Part shown: piece by piece, positions 47,060 through 55,781 of the stretch
Layout: every line of letters begins with the position of its first letter
Numbering within the stretch: position 1 is the first letter of the stretch
Assembly (NCBI GenBank): GCA_964596645.1
Contig: CAZQVB010000023.1
Span: 1-64,000 of the forward strand
DNA length: 64,000 nt
Direction of reading: 5' to 3'
Origin: CAVQEK01 sp964596645
Lineage (GTDB): Bacteria; Bacteroidota; Bacteroidia; Cytophagales; Cyclobacteriaceae
Notes under the pieces: generated by a model
Databases searched by the model: none
What the model saw: the letters and a program-made list of their open reading frames with translations, nothing else
Told to the model about the DNA's origin: nothing
Position numbers and translations under genes: made by a program

Positions 47060-47420
47060 ACCAAGACTTACACTTTTTTCGCTCGCGTCACGCGAGCGAA
47101 AAAAGTGATGGCATTGCCAGGCATGATCTTAAAAATAGAAATGGCATTTTGACATTGATGCCGAATCTGTTCATGCTGGCTTTTGTAGTGTTTTTTGGTT
47201 ATAAACAATGCGCTCAATAATTGCCCCTCGCGAGCCGCGAGCGGCTTGTCTGCCGGAAACTGGCTAATGATAAAAGGCCAGAGCATAGATCTCTCCGGGT
47301 GCCTGGCGGTTTCTTAATAGTTTCTGTTAGTTCGAAAAATGAAAATCCAATCATTTTTGAACATTGCAACGAGGAGGGGAATGAGGTTCACTCGGAAAGA
47401 TTTCAGGTAAACTAAACAGT
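47060..47420. other. 361-base spacer containing a near-perfect palindrome
   Basis: Apart from the palindrome at 47071-47107 and a short CGCGAG-rich stretch near 47227, nothing is recognisable. Short frames here look like chance. Confidence 0.6.
47071..47107. repeat. 37-base palindrome, probable transcription terminator
   Basis: Two perfect 18-base arms (47071-47088 and 47090-47107) around one central base. The core is CGCTCGCG with a T6 tract before and an A6 tract after, and both tracts pair inside the stem. It begins 11 bases after the GH42 stop. It lacks the usual unpaired U-tract, so a protein-binding site or processed hairpin is an alternative to a terminator. Confidence 0.7.
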
Positions 47421-48119
47421 GTGATTATAATTTGGAATTCAAGAATACCGGTCATCAGTCTCCTAATTACCATGCTCGCATTCGTAGGGTGCCGGCCAAA
47501 TGATAAAGTAATCCTATTCCTTGGTGATTCCCTGACGGCAGGTGATGGTATCAGTCGTGAAAAAGCTTTTCCATCCCTGGTAGGCGATAGGCTTGAAGGA
47601 TACAGTTCAATAAATTAGGGAAGGTCTGGCTGGTCAACTGAAACGTATCTTCGGAGGTGGGAGGAGGTAGAGCGCGACTTTCCTTCTAATGCTGATATTG
47701 TCTTCATACAACTGGGAGCAAATGATTTACGGGTCCAGGGGCATCAAGATTCCGCCGTGAGCACTTGCATTGAGAACATGAATCAGATCTTACAAAAGAT
47801 TGATGCACATTTTCCTGATGCTAAAATTGTACTGATGTCAAGCTCAAAGATTGATGTCGCTCATATGAATTCCAAGATCAGGGATGCGGGTTTTTGTTAT
47901 GCGACCAACGACTTTCTAAGCCGGATCGCCGCCGGTTATTCCATGATGGCTTCAAATAATCAATTCAACTTTGTGGATCTTCACCGTTTGATTCCATTGG
48001 GCAATACTTTGGATGGAGCCCATCTCAATGAAGTTGGACATACTTTAACAGCCGATGTTATCACCAGATTTTTAAGACCATTACAGGACGCAAAAAAATC
48101 CAATAATGAGATCAAATAG
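47421..48119 (+). pseudogene. SGNH/GDSL hydrolase lipoprotein interrupted by one in-frame TAG
   Basis: One frame runs from 47421 to 48119 (232 codons) apart from a single TAG at 47616-47618. All SGNH blocks are present: the lipobox LLITMLAFVGC, GDSL in LFLGDSLTAGDG, the Asn block in QLGANDL, and the Asp-His pair in DGAHLNEVGH. The normal protein would be about 230 residues, an exported esterase, perhaps a carbohydrate deacetylase. The stop splits block I from the rest, so no active enzyme is expected without readthrough. A reinitiation product from 47757 would lack the nucleophile. A sequencing error cannot be excluded. Confidence 0.85.
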
Positions 48120-48370
48120 CCAGACCCTGTGTTGCATCCTGATTATCCTTTTTTTTTCTGAATTCCAGCAGAGATTTGCCAAATATCGTATTCATTTTGG
48201 CTGACGACCTGGGCTATGGTGATTTGGGGTGTTATAATCTTGGGTCTTTGGTGCCTACACCAAATCTCGATCAACTGGCTTGTGAGGGTGCGCGTCTCAC
48301 TCAAGCCTATTGTCCTGTTTCCGTGTGTTCCCCCCTCCGTTCACTTACTTCGATCCAATTGTTTGACTAA
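48106..48370 (+). pseudogene. truncated, frameshifted sulfatase
   Basis: An ATG at 48106, overlapping the SGNH stop, opens a signal peptide (TLCCILIILFF). The sulfatase N-terminus (LPNIVFILADDLGYGDLGCY; NLDQLACEGARLTQAYCP) continues in another frame, with the switch lying at the nine-T tract 48149-48157. The active-site region is degraded: VCSPLRS replaces the C-x-P-x-R-A-S-L-L-T-G element, probably through a second slip in the C6 run, and the frame ends soon after. About 65 of the usual 450-550 residues remain. The intact sulfatase at 50879-52486 is not closely similar, so this was a separate gene. Confidence 0.82.
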
Positions 48371-48494
48371 GAAGGTTTACTGTAGCTATTTGCATAGGGA
48401 AATGAATGTTAAAAATGGGAATCCGCTAAGGAACTCGGATAAATATTGTCATTCGCGTTCGTGTACCTATTGTGATGAAAAATTCATGCGCGTT

Positions 48495-50882
48495 TCATAA
48501 TTCAATTCTTTGCTTTCCTGACCTAAGGCTTATCTCATCATCATTCCATTCAAAAACACCGCTGGTGCCAAGAGGCAGCTCAACTGTGCCCAACAATCTG
48601 GAAGCTTCTCGTTCAATGTTGAGCTTGATGGTGCCAAGCTCATGCGGAACTTCCACCTTCAGATGATCTATGTCTCCCAGGTTGGGCGCTATTCTTATCT
48701 TCTTGAATCCCTGACTTTCAGAAGTAATTCCTGCAACGATTTTTAACAGATGATAATTTGGGCTGGAGCCCCAGCCATGGCATTCACTTCTGCTATTTGG
48801 CCCGGTTTCCGGCCATGTTGTCACACCCAGATCAAGCACTTCCTCCCAAACGCCAAGGTGATTTAAATACACATCACCCAACCCGCTTCGGTGCAGAGCT
48901 TCAAATAGATAGAACTGCCAGTACAGTGTAGCCTTCGTCATGACTGTGCCAACTAAAACTTTTTGCATCACATGCGCTGCTTCCTGACCCGAGCTGAGCC
49001 CTGTGAGGATCGCCAGGCAGTTCGTATGCTGGGAAAGCAGATATTGATTTTTTGGAGTATCAGTGAAGAGCTTAAGCTGCGCATTCCAGTAGAGTTCCCT
49101 GATGGAAGCCGAAAGTTTGACTGCCGTTTTCCGATATAGATCTTGGTAATATTGATCGCCAAACGCACTTTCGAGCTGAAAGGCCCATTGCAGGGCCTTG
49201 AGGTAATGGAGATCTACGATTGCCGAGTATCCTTGCTGATCAAAAGGGGGTTCACCGGCCTTGAACGACCAGTCCACAAATTGATGATAGTCCAGTCTCA
49301 TCAATGTGGCATCTGCACGCTCATGTTTCGAAAAGTATTGCAAAATCATTCTCATAATAGGCAGCTTCGATTTGATGAAGGCGGGATCGTCATACAGCAT
49401 CATGTAGTCGTACAACATGCCAATCCAGTAGATCGAAAAGTTGGGGATGTAGTAGAGACTATTGGTGGGATAGCGCGCTGAAAGAAACCCTTCATCATTG
49501 ATGGACCAGGAAAACTGCTCTATGGCATTTTTGCCCAGAGAAGGATCGCCATAATTGTAGTAGCTGACCAGGGCTTCTACCCGGGTATCCCCTTCAAACT
49601 GACTTTCCTCGTAGTACGGGCAATCCATAAAATGCTCATGTGAGTTCGCCGCCATCGTGCGATGCCCTACTTTTAGTATTTTGTCCAACAACGATGCATC
49701 TACTTTGCCATCCTCATCTGAAGCAGAGAAAACAGCGCGTTGTTCAAACGGGTAAGTGGAATGGATGCCGTATAGTTCGTTGATGATCAATCCTTCATCT
49801 TTGGTTTCAATTTGCACTTCAATGTATCGATATGCCCTCCACCACAATGGTTTGAATGTACGGTCTTGTCCGCCGTCAGCGATGAATTTGTCGAACACTC
49901 CAACAAAGTTTTTCCCTTCCACTTTGTTTCTGTTGCCTTTGTTCTTTTGCTTTGGATGGCCAATATAGGGAGCTTCCACATAGGTGAATCTGATTTCAGC
50001 ATTTCTGCCACCACTGATGTTTAGCACAGGATAAGCAGTTGTGATATGGCCACGATCAATGACAAACCGGCAATGGGTCCTTTCCGGGAGGGTCACTTTG
50101 CCAGCCTTATCCAAAAAGTCTTTCGGGAAAGTGATGCTCTCCTGAATACGTATTGCTTCAAATTTTTCTTTGGTAAGGATTTCATGAGGTAGCTTCCGGG
50201 GGGTGAGTTTCCACCTGCTGGCCCACTTACAGGATTTGGCATAAGCGTTTTCTATCTCCTTTGCATTTTGCCATCCTGCATCATTAAAATCTATGTTCTG
50301 CCATCCCCAAATGTATTTGTTGCCATCTACGATCTCTTTTGAACCAGCACCATAGTATCCGTTCACCTGACTTTTATCCACCATGCTTGGCGAATAGGCA
50401 GGATTGTGGATCGCTTTCCAGGAATTATTGGTATTTAGATCTTTGAATTTTTTGTCACCGGCGGCCAGTAAAAACCCGGTTTGTACAGATAGTTGTGCGT
50501 CAGGTGGATGAGAACCGTAATTCAGTACTACCGCCGCGATCACATTTTTGCCCGGTTTTAAGTAGGATGCAATGTCTGTGGATTCATAGTACCAATGCCT
50601 TAAATCACCCCTGAGCGGGCCCCACGTCACCATTTGCTCATTTACAAATAGTTGATATCGGTTGTCACCGGAAGTGTGAACGATTAAAGTATCCGGGATT
50701 TCATCGAGTTCAAAGGTCTTCCGAAAATGATGGACGGCATATTCTTTTGCCGGGGCATCCCGGGGCATGATCCACCTGGCAGGCCACACCTGGTCCAGGT
50801 CCACCTTTTGAGCGTAAGAGGCGGAGTAGATCATGGAAGTTGCAACGACTGCCAATATCAATATTCGGTTTCTCTTCATCAT
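48495..50882 (-). CDS. GH78 alpha-L-rhamnosidase, exported
   Basis: 795 residues; signal peptide (ILAVVATSMIYSASYAQ, cut after 25). Beta-sandwich modules first (WPARWIMPRDAPAKEYAVHH, with the jelly-roll motif QLFVNEQMVTWGPLRGD), then an (alpha/alpha)6 barrel with the GH78 motif DCPYYEESQFEGDTR at 420-434, and a C-terminal beta-domain (WGSSPNYHLLKIVAGI). Hydrolyses terminal alpha-L-rhamnose. Its ATG overlaps the sulfatase stop by four bases, so the two are co-translated, which suggests a sulfated rhamnose-containing substrate. Confidence 0.92.
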   Translation of the reverse strand: MMKRNRILILAVVATSMIYSASYAQKVDLDQVWPARWIMPRDAPAKEYAVHHFRKTFELDEIPDTLIVHTSGDNRYQLFVNEQMVTWGPLRGDLRHWYYESTDIASYLKPGKNVIAAVVLNYGSHPPDAQLSVQTGFLLAAGDKKFKDLNTNNSWKAIHNPAYSPSMVDKSQVNGYYGAGSKEIVDGNKYIWGWQNIDFNDAGWQNAKEIENAYAKSCKWASRWKLTPRKLPHEILTKEKFEAIRIQESITFPKDFLDKAGKVTLPERTHCRFVIDRGHITTAYPVLNISGGRNAEIRFTYVEAPYIGHPKQKNKGNRNKVEGKNFVGVFDKFIADGGQDRTFKPLWWRAYRYIEVQIETKDEGLIINELYGIHSTYPFEQRAVFSASDEDGKVDASLLDKILKVGHRTMAANSHEHFMDCPYYEESQFEGDTRVEALVSYYNYGDPSLGKNAIEQFSWSINDEGFLSARYPTNSLYYIPNFSIYWIGMLYDYMMLYDDPAFIKSKLPIMRMILQYFSKHERADATLMRLDYHQFVDWSFKAGEPPFDQQGYSAIVDLHYLKALQWAFQLESAFGDQYYQDLYRKTAVKLSASIRELYWNAQLKLFTDTPKNQYLLSQHTNCLAILTGLSSGQEAAHVMQKVLVGTVMTKATLYWQFYLFEALHRSGLGDVYLNHLGVWEEVLDLGVTTWPETGPNSRSECHGWGSSPNYHLLKIVAGITSESQGFKKIRIAPNLGDIDHLKVEVPHELGTIKLNIEREASRLLGTVELPLGTSGVFEWNDDEISLRSGKQRIEL

Positions 50883-52486
50883 TTTTTTCCTTTCTTCAAT
50901 AGCTTCATTTCCTCTGGGCTGAGGACACCCATTTCAACTGCCCAAGCTTCGTATTCACTCGCCATTTCCTGTGTCAGGTCAGCTCGTTCCTGAGCCAGAT
51001 CGTGTAATTCTGTTGGGTCTTTGCTAAGGTCGTAGAGCTCCCATTGATCATGGATTCCTGCACTATCCAGGATGGAGTATGCAGATACAAGTTTCCAGTT
51101 GCCTTTACGAACCGACCGATTGAATTGGTGCTCCCAAAAAAGGGGCTCATGCCTGATCTGCCCATCGCCGTAAAAGGTCGGTAGCAGAGATGTTCCTGAT
51201 AATTTCTGATCACCGGTATCCAGTACGTTGGCCAACTGCATAAACGTAGGCATCAGGTCCATGATATGTCCGACTGTCTGCGTATTGACCATGCCTGAAG
51301 GCACTTTGCTTGGATAACGGACAATAAGCGGTGTTGCGATGCCTCCCTCATGCAGGTATGATTTAAAATAACCGAATGGTGCATTTGAAACGTTTGCCCA
51401 TGGTGGTCCGTAGCTCGGGAAGGATCGTTCACCTCCGGGAAGGCCATCGGTTGGATGAATGGCCCATGGGGCATCAGTGGGCACTGGGTTTTCATGACAA
51501 CCGCCATTGTCAGAAAGGAAAACGATCATGGTATTGTCCAGTTGTCCGAGTTCTTCCAGTGTGTTCACGACCTTGCCAATCGCTTCATCAAGTTCATCCA
51601 TCACAGCAGCATAGAGCGCCATTTTCAAATCCCATTCCACTTTTTCTTCGTCAGAAAGGTGCTGCCAGTCAGGAATGGAGTGAAACTTTGGAGACAGTTC
51701 TACATCCTGACCAATAATGCCGAGCGCTTTCATTTTTTCAAATCTTGATTTTCTTATGCTATCCCAGCCAATCAGGTATTTCCCGCGATATTGATCGATG
51801 GTTTCTTGTGACGCATGCAATGGCCAGTGAGGTGCATTGAATGCCAGGTATAGGAAGAATGGATTGGAAGTATCATGATTGGAAAGAAATGAGGTCGCAG
51901 TGTCTGCAAAAGTTTCCGTCGCAAAGAAATGCTCCGGTATTTTGTAATCGACCCCATTGTAAATCAGTTGCAATGAATCCTGATTCTTTACCCAGGGCCA
52001 TTGATTATAGTAGTTCATCGCACCTTCAATCAATGTGAAGTACTTTTCAAATCCTTTTCTGTCAGGCCAATAATCCCGATCATTCCCGACATGCCACTTG
52101 CCCACCTGATATGTTGAATATCCTGCCTTCCACAATACATCTGCAATTGTTTCTGCCTCGTCTTTGATTTTTCCCTGGTAGGATGGGTGCCCCCGATCCT
52201 GGTTTTGATGGCCCATGCCAGCCTGGTGAGGGTACAATCCTGTGAGTAAAGAGGCTCTGGATGGGCAGCATCTTGCAGCATTATAAAACTGTGTCATCCG
52301 CAATCCACCTTCGGCCAACTTATCGATGTTTGGGGTTGGAATTTCACTTCCAAAACATCCGATATCTGAGTATCCCATGTCGTCCACCAGGATCAGAAGA
52401 ATGTTGGGCGGGACTTCAGCTTTGTGTGTGCAAGACAGCAAAAAAGCCATTGCGTAAGCAATGATTGCAAACTTTGAGATCTTCAT
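50879..52486 (-). CDS. S1-family sulfatase lipoprotein
   Basis: 535 residues; lipobox Cys19 (AFLLSC). Formylglycine-dependent sulfatase: DD of LILVDDMGYSDIG (metal), the maturation motif CCPSRASLLTG with Cys73 as formylglycine precursor, GKWHVG, and a mid-protein FLSDNGG metal site. Removes ester sulfate from glycans in the periplasm or on the surface. It requires an anaerobic-type or copper maturase encoded elsewhere. Promoter region 52487-52653 is shared divergently with the beta-helix operon. Confidence 0.95.
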   Translation of the reverse strand: MKISKFAIIAYAMAFLLSCTHKAEVPPNILLILVDDMGYSDIGCFGSEIPTPNIDKLAEGGLRMTQFYNAARCCPSRASLLTGLYPHQAGMGHQNQDRGHPSYQGKIKDEAETIADVLWKAGYSTYQVGKWHVGNDRDYWPDRKGFEKYFTLIEGAMNYYNQWPWVKNQDSLQLIYNGVDYKIPEHFFATETFADTATSFLSNHDTSNPFFLYLAFNAPHWPLHASQETIDQYRGKYLIGWDSIRKSRFEKMKALGIIGQDVELSPKFHSIPDWQHLSDEEKVEWDLKMALYAAVMDELDEAIGKVVNTLEELGQLDNTMIVFLSDNGGCHENPVPTDAPWAIHPTDGLPGGERSFPSYGPPWANVSNAPFGYFKSYLHEGGIATPLIVRYPSKVPSGMVNTQTVGHIMDLMPTFMQLANVLDTGDQKLSGTSLLPTFYGDGQIRHEPLFWEHQFNRSVRKGNWKLVSAYSILDSAGIHDQWELYDLSKDPTELHDLAQERADLTQEMASEYEAWAVEMGVLSPEEMKLLKKGKK

Positions 52487-52624
52487 AAAAGTGCCTGTAT
52501 GAATTCTAAAGGTAAATATGGTGAATAGAAAAATATATATCAGCGCCTAGAGCTTCCAGCATTGCCCAAATGTGCATTACGCCATACTGCTGCTTTTTCA
52601 CCTCTCCTCTTCTTCAAAATCTGA

Positions 52625-52632
52625 TAACTTTG
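52625..52632 (+). promoter_or_regulatory. candidate -7 element for the beta-helix/GH10/GH29 operon
   Basis: TAACTTTG matches TAnnTTTG, 21 bases before the start codon at 52654. No recognisable -33 element, as expected if an activator is needed. Confidence 0.42.
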
Positions 52633-52653
52633 TTCTGGCTATAAACTGATAAT

Positions 52654-54285
52654 ATGAAAAACCTGATTTTTTTAGCGTCTCTGCTGATTCCCCTTTTAGG
52701 GTGTACTCAGGAAACAAAGCAAAGCTCTCAAATATTAGAGCAATGGGAAACCAGCCCCCAAAGCTCGCGGCTGGTGGATTTTAGCTATGCCGGTGTCTAT
52801 CGCAATGAGCACAAACCAGACCTTACACCGGATCATTATCAACGGTTTAATGTGCTGGACTATGGTGCTATTCCGAATGATGGCAAGGATGATATTGATG
52901 CCATTCAGCGAGCGGTGGATGCTGCCGCTGAAGTTGGTGGTGGTTTGGTGTTTATCCCAAATGGAACCTATGACTTTGACGTGAAGACAAAGAAGCGGTT
53001 TGTCCATATCAGACATTCCAACATTACCATTCTTGGTGCCGGCGAGGGAAATGGCTATACAACACTTCATGACCATACCCCATCAGACTACCCGGATCCA
53101 AATAAAAAGTGGTTAGGTGGTTTGTGGCCCTCTTTCTTTTTGGTCTATCAACTTGAAGCCGATTCGGTTTGGACACCTTTCGCTGATGACAACAATATTA
53201 AAGCACAGATGGGCAATGCTAAAAAGCACTCGCTCTCCATTCCTGTTACAAAGGACGATGGAATCATTGAAGGAAAAACCTATCTACTCACCATGGAAAG
53301 TGAGGACAACGCGCTTACAAAAGAGCTGATTTATCCCCTGGAGAAAGCTGCAAAATACTGGTGGAGCAGCGAAGGGGATTATAAATATAAAATCAGGCAA
53401 TTGGTGAAGGTGGTACAAAAAGATAGAAATAAGATCACTTTGGATGCCCCATTGCTTTGGGATTTGCATGAGCAATTTTCGCCGAAGCTTTGGGAGATCT
53501 CTATTATGATAGAGAATGTGGCGATCGGTGGTCTGAAGATGACCACTGACTGGAATGAGGACTTCATTCACCACAAAGATGCTATTCACGACGGCGGCTG
53601 GACGCACATACGAATGAGTTATTGTGAGAATAGCTGGGTGCAGAATACCATTCATGAGCATACGACTGGCGCTGTGAGTGTCAACAACAGTAAAAACTGT
53701 TCCGTCTGGCATGCGCGCATCAAAGGAAATATCGGACACAACGGATTCAATATCTCCGGATTCTCTACCAGGAATTTACTATACAATCTTCATGGCGGGC
53801 AGGCCTATCACACCTTTGCACTGAGCTCACACAGCAGTGGCAATGTATATTTCAATTGCTTTTCTGAAGAACCTACGGGCATCGATTTACACGGGGGCAT
53901 CGGAGTACACAACCTATTTGACAATATTTTTGGACCGCAGTTTAAGCATGGCGGGTCAGGAAATGCTTTGCCACCGGCCACAGGAAATGGGGTGGTTTTT
54001 TGGAACTACAGAGTCGGAATTACGGAGCCATACAAGGGATCTATCAAAAACTCCATTGCAAGTTTTAACGAGATACCCGGGTTTGTTATGGTGGGTGTCA
54101 GGGCTGATAAAGGTCAGGAAATTTATTTGCTTGATCAACAAAAAAATCGTGTTGGCGGGGAGTATGACCGTGAGTGGGGACAAATTGAATATTGGCAGGA
54201 GATGCCAAACCCTTCTTCCCTATTCAGGTACCAGTTGGAAAAAAGAATTGGAAAGGAAATACAACATATACTGCAACTTAACTAA
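52654..54285 (+). CDS. right-handed beta-helix lipoprotein (pectate-lyase_3-like), enzyme activity unassigned
   Basis: 543 residues; lipobox Cys17 (LLIPLLGC). Residues 65-110 carry the pectate-lyase_3 signature (FNVLDYGAIPNDGKDDIDAI; GGGLVFIPNGTYDF), followed by many beta-helix turns (NSWVQNTIHEHTTGAVSV; NCSVWHARIKGNIGHNGFNI; VYFNCFSEEPTGIDLHGGIG). His-rich turns (HDGGWTHIRMSYC; FALSSHSSGN) are candidates for a catalytic groove. The fold is used by lyases, GH28 hydrolases and esterases; which applies here is open. Its stop overlaps the GH10 start (TAATG). Confidence 0.82.
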   Translation: MKNLIFLASLLIPLLGCTQETKQSSQILEQWETSPQSSRLVDFSYAGVYRNEHKPDLTPDHYQRFNVLDYGAIPNDGKDDIDAIQRAVDAAAEVGGGLVFIPNGTYDFDVKTKKRFVHIRHSNITILGAGEGNGYTTLHDHTPSDYPDPNKKWLGGLWPSFFLVYQLEADSVWTPFADDNNIKAQMGNAKKHSLSIPVTKDDGIIEGKTYLLTMESEDNALTKELIYPLEKAAKYWWSSEGDYKYKIRQLVKVVQKDRNKITLDAPLLWDLHEQFSPKLWEISIMIENVAIGGLKMTTDWNEDFIHHKDAIHDGGWTHIRMSYCENSWVQNTIHEHTTGAVSVNNSKNCSVWHARIKGNIGHNGFNISGFSTRNLLYNLHGGQAYHTFALSSHSSGNVYFNCFSEEPTGIDLHGGIGVHNLFDNIFGPQFKHGGSGNALPPATGNGVVFWNYRVGITEPYKGSIKNSIASFNEIPGFVMVGVRADKGQEIYLLDQQKNRVGGEYDREWGQIEYWQEMPNPSSLFRYQLEKRIGKEIQHILQLN

Positions 54286-55781
54286 TGAGACGACGAAACT
54301 TTATCAATAAAACACTCCTGGGGGCTTCAGGCACCTTGATGGCACCACTGATGGCCAGTGCAAATCAGGCATCGCCAGCAAAGTTTCTCCATGGATTTTC
54401 CACCGATTCAAGTGTGTTGGACCAAGCGAAGCAAAACATTGAAAAGATCAGGAAAGGAGATGCGATGGTGCAGCTATTGGGCAAAGATGGAAGCCCATTG
54501 AAAAACCGTGAAGTGGAAGTTGAGCAGCTCTCACACCAGTTCTTGTTCGGAGACAACAACTGGACCATGGCGGCCATGGTGCGCAACGGGATGGAAGACA
54601 CTGATCGCTTAAAATACTTTAGAAAACGTTTTGTGGAGGCGCTCAACACCTTAAATGCAACGGTTTACTGGACAGAGCGCCCCCAATATGATGCGGTGAA
54701 AACGCAGGATTTTCAGGGCGAAGTGGAATGGGATAGTTTTGAAGAATCTGTGAGCTGGGCTCTGTCGCAAGGCCTGACCGTCAAGGGGCACCCGATGTAC
54801 TGGACAGTTCCAAAGGCTCTGCCTGAGTGGTTGAAAAAATACCCCTATGAAACACACATGAAGTTTGTGGAAGTACGCATCCGCAACCTGGCCGCTCGCT
54901 TTAAAAACCGCGTGAAGATTTGGGACGCAGTCAACGAAATGCTTTGGGAACCACATCCTAAGAACTTAGCCGAACGTCACTGGCCATACCTCGAAACCAT
55001 TGACAACATGGTGGATTACATCTCTAAAGTAATAGGTTGGGGTAGGGAAGAAGACCCCAATGCTTTATTCACAATCAATGACTATGGTTTGTCCATGACC
55101 AAGAACAATGACCTTCGCACCAGGAGTGGGACTTTGGTGACGGCAGCATCGCAGCGTCTTAGATATATTGAGTTGATCCAAAGACTTGGCGATGTTGGCG
55201 TATCGCCAAACCTGATGGGCATACAGTGTCATACGGGTTGGTTGTCCCCTTCTGAGCAAATGACTTTTTATGATGAAATGTCAACCGCAGGCATTCCTTT
55301 GACGGTTACTGAATTCTGGGCAAATACAAATGAATTGAAGAAAATGCCGAGGGAAAAGGTTGAATCGGAAGAGTGGCGAAGTCTTGGAAATATTGATAAA
55401 TATCAGAATCTGAGCGACGATGAGTTGGCACATGTTAGAGATGAATATGTACTAAATTATCTGACCTGTGCCTTTGGCCATCCGAATATCAATAGCTTTT
55501 ATTTCTGGGGTTTTATGGGCATGGGGCTAAAGTTTAAGAACGATTACAATTCGGGGCATGAGGTTCAGCCCATTTTCACGAAAGTGAGCGACCTGATCAA
55601 CAAAGAATGGCACACAAGCCTCAAGTTGAAAAGTGACCGTAGTGGAACGATTGCGTTCAGAGGCTTCCATGGCGATTATGCATTAAAAATAAAACCTGGT
55701 GACAGGCCATCAGTCGGGCACACTATTACCATTGATCAGAACCAGGCCCTTAGTTCATTTACCTTGAAAACCGTATTATGA
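54285..55781 (+). CDS. GH10-like endo-beta-xylanase with twin-arginine-type leader
   Basis: 498 residues. N-terminus MRRRNFINKTLLGASGTLMA looks like a twin-arginine export signal. An N-terminal beta-domain (35-90) precedes the GH10 barrel: KGHPMYWTVPKALPEW (167-182), acid/base Glu218 in WDAVNEMLWE, INDYGLS and nucleophile Glu343 in TVTEFW. Expected to cleave beta-1,4-xylan or a related backbone. Middle gene of a three-gene operon overlapping both neighbours (TAATG upstream, ATGA downstream). Confidence 0.9.
   Translation: MRRRNFINKTLLGASGTLMAPLMASANQASPAKFLHGFSTDSSVLDQAKQNIEKIRKGDAMVQLLGKDGSPLKNREVEVEQLSHQFLFGDNNWTMAAMVRNGMEDTDRLKYFRKRFVEALNTLNATVYWTERPQYDAVKTQDFQGEVEWDSFEESVSWALSQGLTVKGHPMYWTVPKALPEWLKKYPYETHMKFVEVRIRNLAARFKNRVKIWDAVNEMLWEPHPKNLAERHWPYLETIDNMVDYISKVIGWGREEDPNALFTINDYGLSMTKNNDLRTRSGTLVTAASQRLRYIELIQRLGDVGVSPNLMGIQCHTGWLSPSEQMTFYDEMSTAGIPLTVTEFWANTNELKKMPREKVESEEWRSLGNIDKYQNLSDDELAHVRDEYVLNYLTCAFGHPNINSFYFWGFMGMGLKFKNDYNSGHEVQPIFTKVSDLINKEWHTSLKLKSDRSGTIAFRGFHGDYALKIKPGDRPSVGHTITIDQNQALSSFTLKTVL

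Noticed and set aside
47221..47415. 64-codon plus-strand frame before the SGNH pseudogene
   Set aside because: No signal peptide or motif and no continuity with the SGNH gene downstream.
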